A stretch of 64,000 bases of DNA from Nicotiana tabacum (lineage: Eukaryota > Streptophyta > Magnoliopsida > Solanales > Solanaceae): positions 65,319,190 through 65,383,189 of the forward strand of contig NC_134097.1 in NCBI RefSeq assembly GCF_000715075.1, given 5' to 3'. Numbering within the stretch: position 1 is the first letter of the stretch; every line of letters starts with the position of its first letter. Positions 19,979 to 33,790 of this stretch are shown piece by piece. The notes under the pieces are model-generated. The model did not search any database and was not told the origin of the DNA. It saw only the letters and a program-made list of their open reading frames with translations. The position numbers and the translations under genes were made by a program.

Positions 19979-22539
19979 TGTCGCAACCCAAACCGATGGG
20001 CCGCGACGGGCACATGGGGCCTTACCCAACCGAGTACCAACGTAACATATCTTTCTTATCATACTATCATGGGTAAATGGGCCAGAAGGGCCGTCATAAG
20101 ATAACCAGAATAAACCATAAGGGGATACTAGACATAGGACGACCCAACATGATATAAAAGCTTATACATGTGACAGACGAACCTATAAGGTCGACATGAT
20201 CATTTACATACTCAAAACATAGGCCGGCAAGGACATACAAGTATCTATATACAAGTACCTATCTGACCAAATAGGCAACTCCGGAGCAAGTGGAGTGTAC
20301 CAACACCTTCCGCTGAGCTGATAGCCTACTAGGAGGACTGTCAACCTGTCTATCAGGACATGCAGGCATGAAATGCAGCATCCCTAGGGAAAAGGGACAT
20401 CAATACAGATAAAGTACCGAGTATGTAAGGCATGAAAAGTAGTATATAATAGACATTAAAGAAACCTGGAGAAAAGGACTTAACCTGTAAGTCTGAATAA
20501 CTCTGTGAATCATGAAAAATTTATAATGTCATGCATATGCATATAAATGTCATATCATGGATAAGTATATGCACACATAACATTATCAAGCCTTTGAGGG
20601 AATCCCATCATATCATCTCGGTCTCTGTAGGTGAAATCATCAACGTATACTAGCTGATCAGGTGGTGGTGCCTATATAACGCCATAACCTTTTCACATAC
20701 CCCATATACATATACTATTCGTGTATATAACGCCATCTGGTCATAGGTCAATATACATGCATAAATGAATACAATGCATAATGAAGTAAGTCAATAAGAT
20801 CTCTCGAATGTCATGAGACCCATGATTAGATGATATGATAGTAGGACACATGGGGAATTAAGAACATAGGCAACCCTAGTACTTCTAAGAATAGAATCAT
20901 TTATGAAAGTTGCGTGCTTTCTCGTTTCGTTGTATCATATAGATAATGCCAAAAGGAAAGAAAGAATATCCTTAACTCCATTGTTTCCTTAATACCTTCC
21001 AATCAATTCTTCAAACAACTCAACTCAATCTACCATAGCATAAGTAGATTCAAAATCAGTGATGAGTAAAAGCTAAGTCCGCAACTTAAATTAGTAGCTC
21101 ATTTATGTAAATTTGGGAAGCATCTCCCTTGCAACAAGGGCCTGCTCCAATAACATATACCAACAACAAAACCCAGAGAAATCCAACAACATATAAATAT
21201 CAATAACAAGACAACATATAGCAACAACAAGTCACAACTACTTTACGACGAGCGGCAAGCTCCGATTGGAATCCATATATCCCATATAACCCCTTATAGA
21301 CTTCTTAATTTAACTTAAAAGTATCATTAACATGATAATGAAGTCATTCACAAATGATTCCAATCTTATACCATATATTTATAACAAATAAAACAATCCA
21401 TAACTCTAACTATCCTCAATTAGCAACTTTATTCACTAGTTCATGTCTAGGACATCCATTTAACTTAATCAAAATCAATATAACCTTAAGCACATACAAG
21501 AACACAAAATACATACCTCCTAAAGTAGCTTCAAGTCAAAATCCAAGACATATTTATCTTACAACAACCCTCAATGGCAATACAACACCATAGAAGTGAC
21601 TTAAGCTAATCCAAGTATTATCCTGTAGTTTATCATCCTAACAACTTAACCAACATGCAAGCAAGATTAAGAACAATTATTAGGATGTTATACTCACCTT
21701 AGACAGTAGCAATAACTTGAAATTTCAGCCAAACACAGCCCACAACTATCTTCAATGACAACACAACCTCAAAGAGGTGTTGCTCTTACTAGAACAAATA
21801 TTTGATGTTGAAATATAGTGTAATCACTAAGGAATCATTTCAAACACTTATGGTATCTGTTTAGGAGGGTTAAGAGAGGTTTGGAGACGAATTTGAGTAA
21901 AACATGATAAAAAAAATAGGCATCCAAATCGTTTATAAAGTGAAGTAGGTCAACCACCGCCTAAGTGGGTCCCATTGGGAGCTGCTTACGTGGTCTCACA
22001 AAAATGCAAATATTTCTCTACTCCGATGTCATATCGATGAACGGTTTAATGATTTAGAAACTAGACTTGTATATATTCAATTTTGTAGGTAGATAACCCC
22101 ATAATTCTAAGTATATTTGGAGAAAACTTCACCTACATTTGACCTAATTTTCATCATATTTATGAATGTAACTTGTGATGACCTTTGCCAGTTTTTGTTC
22201 CACAACTTACTTGACTTCAAAATGTAGCACATGACTATCATACGACTAAAGTAACTCATAACATAACCTCCTTATCATGTTAAAAACCCTATTCTCACCC
22301 CAAAGTACATGTTATAACATTCCAAACTTGTCGACTTTCGACGAAACTTAATTTCTTCAATTGGTTTAGTTCTAAGCTTTCCAACCGTCTTGGTACTTGT
22401 TATTCATGATCTTAAATATTTGTATCCTCCAAGGTAACATGATTAACTTATTTTATATGTTTCCAAATATAATCGTATTTCTGAGCTTATATCAATTATT
22501 TACGATGTACTCTCGCATACGAAAACATGGGATGTAACA
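19979..22539 (-). repeat. 5' LTR of reverse element F (2561 bp)
   Basis: On the minus strand it begins TGTTACATCCCATG and ends GGTTTGGGTTGCGACA, followed by a primer-binding site. It is the same family as solo LTR H at 43998-46103, sharing the TGTTACATC start, the cggtttgggt-cGACA end and 'tatataacgcca' runs. The 3' partner expected on the left is not of this family. Confidence 0.8.
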
Positions 22540-24190
22540 CTCTTGATATCAGTCACTATGGTAGGATGAGGCCAAATCTGAACTACCTCGATCTTCCTGG
22601 GATTCACCTTAATACCCTCACCCAACACAACATACCCCAAGAAAGCCACTGAATCTAACCAGAAGTCGCACTTGGATAAATTAGCATATAACTTTTGTTC
22701 CCTCGAACTCTGAAGCACTATCCTCAAATGCTGCTGATGCTCCTACATGCTACATGAGTAGATCAATATGCCATCAACGAAGAAAACGATAAATGAGTCA
22801 AGATATGGCCTGAACGCCTGATTCATCAAATCCATAAATATTGTAGGAGTATTAGTCAAGTCAAAAATCACTAGAAACTCGTAGTGCCCATATCTAGTTC
22901 AGAAAGCCATCTTCGGAACATCTAAAGCACGAATCCACAACTGATGATATCAGATCTCAAGTCAATCTTCGAGAACACCCTAGCACCCTGAAGCTGATCA
23001 AATAAATCATCAATGTGTGACAACCGATACATATTCTTGATGGTGACCTTATTCAGCTAGCATTAATCAATGCACATCTGCATGCTCATATCCTTCTTCT
23101 TCACAAATAATACCGGTATGTGACAAGGAAACACACTCAGCTTGATTAATCCCTTCTCGAAAAACTCCTGAAGTTGCTCCTTCAGCTCTTTTAACTCCGC
23201 GAGAGCTATACAATAAGGCTTAATAGAGATAGGTTGGGTGCCTAGTGCAAAATCAATGTTGAAGTCGATATCACGATCTGGTGGCATGCTTGGTAAGCCG
23301 ATAGGAAGTACAACAGAAAACTCCTGCACCATAGAAACAAACATCTCGTGGGAGTCTCCACAGCAGTATTTTGATCAAAGGCCAGATAGGCCAAAAAACC
23401 CTTCTCAACCATATGTCAAGTCTTCAAGAAAAAAACCTGACTGGATATACTACTATATGAACCTCTCCACTCTCACCTAGGAAACTCTACATCGCCAAGG
23501 TGACAGTCTTGGCATGGAAATCGAGAATGGCAAAATACGGAGACAACCAGTCCATGCCCAAGATAACCTTGAAGTCAATCATATCGAGCAGTAGAAGATG
23601 CACTATGGTCTTATACCAATAGAAAGTCACTACACAGGACCGGTTAACCCGATCCACAGCAACTGAATAACCCACCGAAGTAGACACATATACAAGAATG
23701 CTCAAGGACTCATGAGATACATCCAATAAGAAGCAAAGAGAGAAGAGACATAGCAATAGGTAGACCCTAGATCAAATAGTACTGAAGCATCTATACGGTA
23801 GATAGAAATAATACTTGTGATTATGACATCGGATGCTGTTACCTCTAGTCTAGCTAGAAAGGCATAGAATCTAGAAAAAGCACCACCTGACTGGCCTCCA
23901 CATCTTGGGTGACCACTACCCACATGTTATCCGCCTCTAGCCAGTTGGACAGGCGGTGCAGTAGCTGGTGCGATATTCATGGACTGATGGCCCTACTACA
24001 CTGCCTTTCCCCAAAGCCTGGGACAAAGCCTCCTAACATGACCAGGCTCCCTACACTCGAAGCAACCTCTCAGTGCAAAAAATACTGACCTTAAATCTTG
24101 TCTGATAGCCTAAGTACCCACTGGAGGAACTCTGAAAAGCTGGCAGACGGTTGGTGCTCTCTAGAATTGGTAATCCTTAACTATCCAATG
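22540..24190 (-). pseudogene. Broken Tekay-type gag/protease/RT remnant (G)
   Basis: Read on the minus strand from 24190 down: a CCHC zinc knuckle CFECREPGHVRRLC (24023-24064), a protease active-site region VLFDLGSTYCYVSS near 23800, protease end VILGMDWLSPYFAILDFHAKTVTLAM (23487-23570), the RT entry segment GTQPISIKPY...LKELKEQLQEFFEKGLIK (about 23150-23260), and RT end [22 protein letters not shown] (22600-22690). The RT catalytic segment reads FVDGILIYS near 22770, so the second Asp of the usual F/YVDD is lost. Several frameshifts and stops break it. It ends abruptly at the LTR at 22539, so RNase H and integrase are missing. Confidence 0.85.
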
Positions 24191-24975
24191 TGACTCGGTT
24201 TTCTTATTTATTTGTGGGGATGACTGGCTGACCATTGATTGTTTACTTATCTTTAATTTATGATATTTGGTTTTTAGTGAGAGAACGATGGTCATTTTTA
24301 GACATCATATACCTTATAAACCATATTAGCTAGTGAGAATTATAGTAAATAAGAAAGGATTAACAATGCTTAGAATTTGGTGGAACAATTTCTAGGGCCC
24401 TACGTGGGCAGCAAACTGCTTAACCTAAAATTTGGTTTAAGTTAAATCAATTAAATTTCTACTTGAGGCCTCAAGCAATAGATTTAAATCTAAGCATTTT
24501 ACCCTTCCAAAGTGATTGAAATAATAACATAGTATAAATAAAATTGGTATATAAAATAAGACAAAAATATAATTCTAATTGATCGCATGTGGATCAACAA
24601 ACAATGACCGCCGCGTCAACTCCAAGGACAATAAGATTTCTAGATAACAAATATTATGTTTGTAGCAATTTTTTAGTTGAGATATATTATAGTAGGAAAG
24701 ATTTTATCTATAATGTAACCCTAATGTAACGACTCCCTATAATCTTACATACCCGGGATGGGCATTATTGGCACGTCTTGTATGTTATGCCTGGTGAATT
24801 ATAACTGTTAGAGATTAAATACTGGATCTCGAATATCTCGAAGTTCATGCACCTAGAAATTGAACCTGATATTCATAGTCTATTCGGATGGATTTTTTTG
24901 GGTCAGAATCATTTGCCCCAATTGATTTCGGCTCGGAAGACGCCATCTCTTTTGTCTATCTGGATGCTAGTCTGA

Positions 24976-25158
24976 GTGAAAATGGCCATTAAAGTAGAGG
25001 ATAAAAGATCCTTGACGTGTATAAGTGATACGAGCACGCTCGACGAAATTACAATCAAGGATCTATATTTACCAACTGGACCAATCACGAGAGCTAAAGC
25101 TAGAAAAGCTCAAGAAGTAATGCATGGGTTGGTAAAGAAGCTACTTGATATGAGATAG
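24976..25158 (+). pseudogene. Possible C-terminal tail of a chromovirus pol
   Basis: Sixty codons ending in LPTGPITRAKARKAQEVMHG followed by about 10 residues and a stop. A GPITRARAK-type basic tail is common at the end of CRM/Reina-like polyproteins. The upstream part is missing or broken. It could instead be an unrelated short frame. Confidence 0.4.
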
Positions 25159-25879
25159 AAAGTCACAGGTATGGATGAGAAATCAAAAATTTATACACGC
25201 ATCTCAAGTGAGCCTAAATAGAGATAATCATGATTCTTAATCAAAATGGTGATGAATTAACTTATGATTGACTATTTAGCACCTCTCTTAATAATATATT
25301 TTGTAGTACATTATTTTTAGAATATATTACTTTGAGTGTGTTTTTATTTTATTGTATAGGCATGCAACATTTGGTGAATACTTGGGAGAATTGGAGCAAA
25401 GAGATGATACTTAATGCTATCCAACATTCAAAAAACTGTCCGAACATTGGCATAACTTCAAATATTAATCTGTTCATGTATAGATTAAATTGAGCTACAA
25501 AATTCATCATAATTAAAGATATTGATGTCTAGATTATAATGAGCCAAACCGTTGTTAATTTGGAGCTTCCTACATCAATTTATGGCCATATAAGCTACAA
25601 CTATATAAATCAGGACAAAATCACATTGGTCAACTACAAAATTAGATGTGTAATAACGTAAGATGAATTTAGTTATGAAACTTATCAAAAGTGTAGCCTA
25701 ATATGTCTTCTTTTCAGAGATTTAATAATTGTGCAATTTCAACACTTCTTGACAAAATTATAGACATTATACCAAGACTGCACCAATTTACTGGGATTTC
25801 CAATACAAGAGATTCAATTATTCATACTTGGTGGAAAATATTAAATTCAATTATTCTTGTGAACTCATTTTAAAAGTGC

Positions 25880-25884
25880 AGCAA
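25880..25884 (+). repeat. Target-site duplication AGCAA (left) of element C
   Basis: Identical to 50519-50523, 24.6 kb away, which ties the two LTRs of element C together. Confidence 0.85.
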
Positions 25885-28652
25885 TGTCATGACCCAAATT
25901 CCAACTAGTCGTGATGGCACCTAACCCAACCTTCTAGGTAAGCTAATTAACACCTAACCAATTCCAATAACAATTAATAAACCAATTAAGTAAAGAAATA
26001 TCTGAATCTGATACATTCCTCAAGGATTGGTAGCATAAATCATGAGCTTCTAAGAATAGAATTTACAAAGCCAATATAAAATAAATACATCATTTGTTCG
26101 AAAAGTAGATAAACAGAGTTTTATGAATCTATGACTTCCATAAACAAATGCAACTACAACCGGAATGCAGGTACATCTTCAAGTCCATATCCCATAGTAA
26201 CTAGCAATATCAGTAGCCAATATCTGCACGTAAGGTGCATAAGCATAGTATGAGTACAACCGACCTCATGTACTCAATAAATAACAAACCTAACCTTAGG
26301 TTGAAAGTAGTGACGAGCTAGAACAAAAGGTCGGGTCCAACACCAATTGCCAACAACAACTCATAGCAATGTAAAGCAAGTAATAAAAGATGTAACTTAG
26401 AGATAAAAATGCTCTGCTTTTTCATAATTTCCTAAAAGCTAGTTCTGCTTTTCAAGTATATCAGCGAAAACCCAAATCCTTTACCCAAATTGTTGAAAAT
26501 ATGAATAAGTTTGAAAACTATAAATTTTCCCCAATAAATAAGATGTTTTATTTTCTTTTCAGATAGCAAGTGTGAAATACCTCTCTATGCCCACATATCG
26601 ATATGTGTGAGAAGTCATGAATGACGCGATATCGTACATCATGAGGAAAATGCATCTCTATGCGTGTATGTCATGTGTGCATGTCAATGCCGTGTATCTC
26701 AGAGATGAACTCATGTACTCACACTCTCAGAGTACTCAATCTCACTGTCTCACACTTTTCACTCATCATGCCAATCACTCAATACTGTATATGGCCAATC
26801 TAGCCCAGGGAAGATCCATCCCGAAATATATACATAAACTGCCAACAGTCACTCAGTACTGAGTAGGTCAAATCCGGCTCATGGGGAAGATCCATCCCCA
26901 GGTATATAAATGCTTTGGACAAGATCCATGTCCAGGGAAGATCCATCCCTCAATATAATCAACTGCGCTTACTAGGGGTGTTTACAGACTCCGGAGGGGA
27001 TCCTTCGGCCCAAGCGCTATAATCCGCACGGAAAAATCACATGCTATAGTATCAATATCAGAATCTGCACGGATAACTCATATGCTATGGTATCAATATT
27101 AGAATCCGCACGGACAACTCACACGCTATAGTATCAATATCCTCACATTTAGACCCTCGGCCTCATCGGTCATCAATCTCTCCAGTCTCTCTTTCTCTCT
27201 CGGCCTCAAGAGCTTAAGTACATAAAAATTTCATGGTTACAAGTTAGATCAGGTAACTACACAGTACGACATAAATAATAGAGTCACAAATCACTCGATA
27301 CACTCCCGTCGCCTAGTATGTGCGTCACCTCAACACTAATAACATAACACGTAATTCAGGGTTTCATACCCTCAACACCAAGTTTAGAAGTGTTACTTAC
27401 CTCGAACAAGCCAAATCTAATACTAAGCAAGTCAAGGATGCTCCAAAAATGCCACCCCGCATGTACCGACCTCCGAATAGCTCAAAACTAGCCAAAAGAA
27501 ACTCAAATACATCAAGTACTGCCAAAGGAAACAAACCCAATTGATAAAGGTCGAATCTTTAATCAAAATCTCAAAATCGACAAAAACGTCAAACTCAGGT
27601 CCGCACCTCGGAACCCGACAAAGCTCACAAAATATGATAACCCATTCAATTATGAGTCAAACCATACTAGCTTTACTCAAATCCGACTCCGAATCTATGT
27701 TCAAAACTCAAAATTCACTTTATGAAATTTTAGACAAAACCCCCCAAATTTCACTTTGAAATCATCAATCAAATGCCAAAAACAAAGATGGATTCACGAA
27801 ATATAACTAAAATCGAGTATAGAACACTTACTCCAATCCATATGGTGAAAATCACCTCCAAATATTGCCCAAATCCGAGCTCCCCAACTCAAAATATGTT
27901 AAATGAATAAGACCCTCGATTTAACACTATTCTGCCGTGTTTCTTGTTCGAAACAATCTCGAAACACACTTTTGATGCCTCCAATGGATTTCTTGTGAAA
28001 TCTTAGTCAAGTTAGGCTATTGAATCACTCCGCTTGACCTTATATTGAAGGAGATATGTTGGTTTCAATATTTGGAAATAGTGCAGATTTTTCAATACGA
28101 AGTCAGTGGCAATTTCGTAATTAATTTGAAAAATCTAGCAACCTAATTCTTAGTAAAATGACCATAAAATCCTCATAGTATGTGCAAATTTGATGATTCT
28201 TTTTGCTATGTTTCCATAATTGCGATACAGATCTAATTATTTAATCAAAAAAGAAATCGGAGCTCATTTGTTAAATGTGCTACCATTTATACTTGAAGAA
28301 AGGACGTCGAAACATAAGAAAAACGAGCGCAGCACAACCCAAACCTATCTGAAACTCAGCTGAGCCCCCCGGGACTCGTACGAACATACCAACAAGTCCC
28401 ATAATATAACAAGAACCTACTCGAGTCCTCAAATCACGCATAACAACATCGAAACGATGAAACACACCTCAAATACAACTTAATGGACTTTCAAACTTTA
28501 GACTTCCAAAAACTCACGCCGAAACACATCAAATCAACTCGGAATGAACTCAACTTTTGAACACAAGTCCTAATACATCATACGGAGCTACTCGTGCCCC
28601 CAAACTACCGAGCAAAGTACAAATGCTCAAAATGACCAGTTGGGTCATTACA
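25885..28652 (-). repeat. 3' LTR of element C (2768 bp)
   Basis: The minus strand starts TGTAATGACCCAACTGG and ends ATTTGGGTCATGACA. The terminal dyad AATGACC-N5-GGTCATT lies at 28631-28649. It matches 43199-50518 once the LINE there is removed. It contains repeated 'ccgcacggacaactcac' type units near 27030-27130. Confidence 0.88.
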
Positions 28653-31600
28653 TTCTTCCCTACTTAAACATACGTTCGTCCTCAAACGTGCCCAGAGTTG
28701 TTCTCAAAGCCATCAAACCGTCGTGTAACCTTACCATGCATATAGTCGGGGGTGATCCCACGTCACCCTATCCCATATAGGTTTTATAACACAACATAAC
28801 TAAAATTTCTTAATTCAACCTAGCCCATAAACATTAGAATCTAATTTCTAACATCTGGAATTTTCTATAAGATCCAAATCTCGCATCTATATACTATATA
28901 AGTCTGAAAAAGCTACATCGAGCCATAACTGTAACCCATGTGACAATCACATGCTATACCACATAACTCACATACTCATAGCAAAATTTCTAATCGATGT
29001 AGCTCCTTAAAATAACCTGGCTCTGTTAATTAACCTCGTAACACACAAAACCCTCGGTCTAAGACCTTCGTACATTGCCGATGATGAAAGAAACATGAAG
29101 AAACTCATAACTATTCATTATATGAACAAGTCATGGAGCTCCCTCTCCTTCGACAAGAACTATCGCCAATTTCTAAGCCGACTTCCGATATTATCCTTCG
29201 AAATATACCGTAATAAAATTCGATACCACCCATCCTAGATCTGATGACTTCACCTTATCAAATACCAACCACTCTACTAACATGCAACACCAATACTACT
29301 CAGAGCCACAAACCGTGAAATCTATGCACCCATACGCAATAATTCAAATGTACTCAAACATGGAAAATGACTCAAACACGAGAACTGCCCCCAAGATTAA
29401 CAAGTAATGCCATGACGAAATGCTGAAAAACCCATCACACACCATAGAACCATCGCACGACTCTAACATAAAGGTTCATACCTCAACATAACTCTGCTGC
29501 AATTGCGTGACACCATTCAAATGCTGGTCCATATTATATACCTCGAGCCACCTTGCTCAAAATCAATAATAATGTGAAATTCGATATCAAGTACCCAAAG
29601 TTTATTACCCTAACCACGTAGAAGAAAATGACAAAATTCCACAAAAAAAGAACATAACTAATAGGCAATCAATTTTGCAATACCCAAATACTCATCTCGC
29701 TCAAATTCTGCGATAAGGCTCCAATATAACCGCACCATGTGTGCATAAAACCAATGAATCACCACTCTTCATGGCATAGAAGAGTAACTCACAGATCATT
29801 TTAGAGAACGAATAAGCTCAACAACACCCGAATGTCACATCCCTCAACAATAGTAGTACGAAGTCAACCAATCCGCCCTGGTGTAGGATACACATCTTCA
29901 TTAGGCCTACTAATGAGCCCCCAAATCAACCATGGTCATCCACTAATAGATATATAAACTTCTGAAGGTCCACAATGACCTAACCATAACACATACCATC
30001 CTCTGACTAACCTTGGCCATATTTTTATAGTCCACAACCACGAAACAATCTGCTCCTGAGAACTCCCAGTCTCCAATTCTATATAACACACAAATCACCA
30101 GATCTGATCCAACTCCACCGACTGAATGTCTACACATCCCTTATACACGATCATCCCACGAGGAATACTTCTATAATTCTTTCGTGCCACATCGCAAAAT
30201 ATGAATATCAACAGTCGATTAACTAGACGAGTACCATAATACCAATGAAGTATCCATAAATCAAAACACAGTGTGCCTTCAAAAATGTACACTCTTCTCA
30301 AGCAATACCAAATAGTAATATCATTCACTTAGTCATCTAATACCATCTATGCTGCCAAAGAATTCATGACTTTCTTCAAAACTGAACCGCGACCTTACAC
30401 CTGCAAATTTCAATCCTACACAATACACTGCATCTATCACACCATCATATGAAAAGTATGAAAATCTCATAATCCACTCTAAGTCACAGTAAACTACATA
30501 CTCAATCAGTTAGAAACCTTCCGTTTGATCTCATCCAGGAGAAAATCCCAAATTCATAACATGTTCCTCATGCCAGTAGGAATTATTCACCTCGAATCGT
30601 GATAGAAATTATCTAGAACTCTTTGGAATCCGCTTGCACATAACCAACTATTAGAACCAAATCCTTATAACTCAATCAAGCCACGCAGGTCACCAAAAAC
30701 CAAAGAGCATTACCGCGAGATACCTGTAGAAGCTCATCGCATCGTAAGTACCCAAAGAACTTATCATACCCATTACTGCGCTAATCCAACCTACTACCAA
30801 ACTATCTTATTTCTGTGAGTTCCTTTGGAATTAAATCCAAGTTTATACTTCTCCTCGCCATAATACCCTGATCCTTAACCAAAACTCACCATACGAGACC
30901 CTTACATGAAACCACACCGCCGTAAGGCTCATAAACAATTGTATTCTCTCTTAAGTACCCCAAAAGTACCTCAACCTAGATACCCACTCTGAAGAAACCT
31001 CGGTGGATCTAAATCCATTTCCTTCACCTTCTGATACAGAAGTGTAGATTCTATAAGGATATAGAAATACTGTGAGCCTCGACAACATCCAATGTAAATC
31101 TCAGTTTCTAGCCATATATAAATGCTGAAAATTCCCAATCGCTACATATAAATCTTGAATCCATTATAACCATTCTCGAGAGTCATCAACTCTACTCCAA
31201 TCTTAATTGCACCGCCCAAATGGCTGAATGACCTATTCCACATTATCACGACAACACCCCAAAAAAGTAATCCACACTCCTAAGCAACCGAGCAAATTCC
31301 TATTCCATGCACATTACATCCGTCATGGATAACAAACTTGATTCATTCCATGATTCCCATATACCCATTGAGTGTAACACAACCCGTACCCAGAAATTTC
31401 CTTACTCGAGTCATCCTCGATCTCAACCTCTACAAGTCATAACTGATTCTCTAGTATACCTCAAACAGAAACCAATACAACACATAATCGTGCAATCAAC
31501 TCGTAGATAGCAGACTCCCCCACTTGGCTCGAAGCCAAAGAATAAAACATTTGATAACTTACAATACCACACCCCATACTGCTATAATACTTTAGTGAGA

Positions 31601-31716
31601 TTCAACTAATTCATTCATAAGCTCATGTAAGACAAACAATCTAATACCTCAAACCATTTGCAAATCTCGCATTTACCCTTATAACAGTCAAGCCAACTTC
31701 GACAAGTGATCCAAAC
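28653..31716 (-). mobile_element. Internal region of element C, part 1 (3' portion)
   Basis: It begins with the polypurine tract next to the 3' LTR. It is parallel to 55449-57500 of element D: both share 'tgcccagagttg', 'ggggtgatccca' and 'cctacYaaYgagc' landmarks in the same order. A minus-strand frame at 29943-30137 (YRIGDWEFSGADCFVVVDYKN) aligns with the segment before the protease of D. Otherwise it is non-coding. The last five bases are the CAAAC target duplication of B. Confidence 0.6.
31712..31716 (+). repeat. Target-site duplication CAAAC (left) of element B
   Basis: Identical to 42379-42383. Confidence 0.9.
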
Positions 31717-32681
31717 TGTGACGACCCGGCCGGTCGTTTTAAGAATTTACGGCTCAGTCCCCTATTAACTTCTTTCCCAAGTTTATTTTTTCTATTTTGA
31801 TTTGCCGGGATATTCGGTTTTAAGTTTCAGAGAGTTTAGGGACACTTAGTCCCTAAATGAGAGTTTTAGTTTGGAAATTTGACCATAGTCAAAATAGTGT
31901 GAAGATGGCCTCGGAATGGAATTCCGATGGTTCTGTTAGCTCCGCTGGGTGATTTTAGTTTTAGGAGAGTGTTCGTATTGTGTTTTTGAGGTCCGTAGCT
32001 AATTTAGCCTTGAAATGCCGAAAGTTTTGAAGTTTTCGGTTCGATAGTGAGATTTTGATCCGAGGGTCAGAATGGAATTTCGGAAGTTAGAGTAGCTCTG
32101 TAGTGTTGAATGTGACGTGTGTGCAAAATTACAATTCATTCGGATAATGTTTGATAGACTTTTTGATCAAAAGCGTATTTTTAGAGTTTTTAGGTTTCTT
32201 AGGCTTCAATCCGATCAAAAATAGGTTTTTTGATGTTCTTTTGAGTGTTTCGAAGGTTGGAAAAAGTTTGAATGATGTTATGGGATATGTCTGTAGGTTT
32301 GGTTGATGTCCCAGGGGCCTCGGATGTGTTTCGGATGCTCAAACGGGCACTTTTGGCCTTTGAGAGATTTCAGGTTTTGCTGGTATTTTTGTAGCAGTGG
32401 TTTGTTCATTGCGATCGCGTGAGATCACCTGCGATCACGTAGAGTAATCTGAGACCAAGCACTTTGTTGTGCATTGCGATCGTAGAGGAAGGAGTGCGAT
32501 CGCATATGGTGAGTTTGTTGGTCATTGCGTTCGCGTGAGGACCATTGCGGTTGCGTAGAAGGATTTAATACGACATCGGGTGATGGAATTTGCTCTATAT
32601 GATCGCATAGAGTTGTCCGCGATCGTATTGCTTTGAGGGAGTTGTCTTATGCGATCGCGATTAAGGATTATCTACGAAGAA

Positions 32682-32689
32682 TATAAAAA
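32682..32689 (+). promoter_or_regulatory. TATA box of element B 5' LTR
   Basis: TATAAAAA lies 24 bases after the last GCGATCGC palindrome and about 965 bases from the LTR start. The 3' LTR equivalent is 40577-40584. Confidence 0.55.
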
Positions 32690-33533
32690 TTCAAAATCGA
32701 TGGTTTAGCCATTTTTATCAAAACTTAAGCTTGGGAGCTCGGATTTGAGCAAGATTTTGAGGGATTTTCGGAGATATCGATTGGGCTTAACTCCTTTTTT
32801 GCTTGTAACCCCTTTATCTAAACATGAATTCATCATTTAATTTCGGATTGGAGGTGAAAATTGGAGAAAGTTGGAAGAAAGTTCTAAGACCTAGAATTCG
32901 ACTTTTGATTGGGAATTTGACCTAAGATTTGGTTAATTTTGGTATGCATGAACTCGTGAGAGCGTGAGGATTTTAAAAATATAAATTTTACCCGATTCCG
33001 AGATGTGGGCCCGAGGGGCGTTTTGGTCATTTTGCCTAATTTCACGTATTAGCTTAGAATTTCTTTGTAGAATTAGTTGATTGAAGTGTTATTTACATTA
33101 TACAATTGAATTGAATAGATTTGGGCCATTTGGAGTGGAGTACACGTGGGAAGAGCGTGGTTTCGGGTTGATTTGAGCTGGTTCGAGGTAAGTGGCTTGT
33201 CTAACATTGTGTAGGGGACCTTCCCCTTAGGATTGGTATATTTGGTAATTGAAATGCCTTGTACGTGAGGTGACGAGTGCGTACTTTTGCTAATTGTTGG
33301 AAATCCGTTTTTTTTAAGTAATTACTAGTACGTTTCCTTTCCTGTTTCTATTACTTGCACTATTAAGCCTGTTGTTAGCTTAGGGAAGCATGTCTAAGTG
33401 ACTTAATTGCTTTCTTTTCTCAACCTGCCTTACCTGAATTCTGTGCAGCATGCTAAGCCGGAATCACTTGTTGTCTTAATATGAAATTTTGCCATTTCAG
33501 TATATTTTCCTGTTGCTTCTATGTATTTATTTT

Positions 33534-33790
33534 GGGACTACAGATGTGGAATTCCGGTTGCTCCCCCTTGTCTGTTTATTTTGGGATTACAGATGTGGGA
33601 TTCCGGTAGATCCCCCTGCACAGTTATATGGAAGTACGAGAATGCACTCGGTAGATTCCCTAGTACTAGGTATTTACACATGGGACTACGGAATGGGATT
33701 CCGGTAGATCCCCGCGCACTATGAGTTGGACTACGGGACGGGATACCGGAAGATCCATGGGATATGTACATATTTGACTACATGACGGTA
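33534..33790 (+). repeat. Diverged tandem units in LTR B
   Basis: About five units of roughly 45-60 bases, each with a 'gggactacRgaatgggattc' core followed by 'cggtagatcccc'. The same block is at 41425-41710 in the 3' LTR, so it predates insertion. Confidence 0.75.

Larger units (their letters stand above)
24191..25884 (+). mobile_element. Probable 3' tail of a gypsy element plus start of the LTR of element E
   Basis: Mostly AT-rich non-coding DNA. A short coding remnant at 24976-25158 is listed separately. The last bases, up to the target duplication AGCAA, should be the beginning of the LTR that resumes at 50524, but I could not fix where that LTR starts. 24191-24975 shows nothing I can name. 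Confidence 0.4.

Noticed and set aside
19974..22544. LTR F as a solo LTR with a CTTTT/CTCTT target duplication
   Set aside because: The match is imperfect, and a primer-binding site faces the left end of this LTR, which marks it as a 5' LTR with its own internal region.
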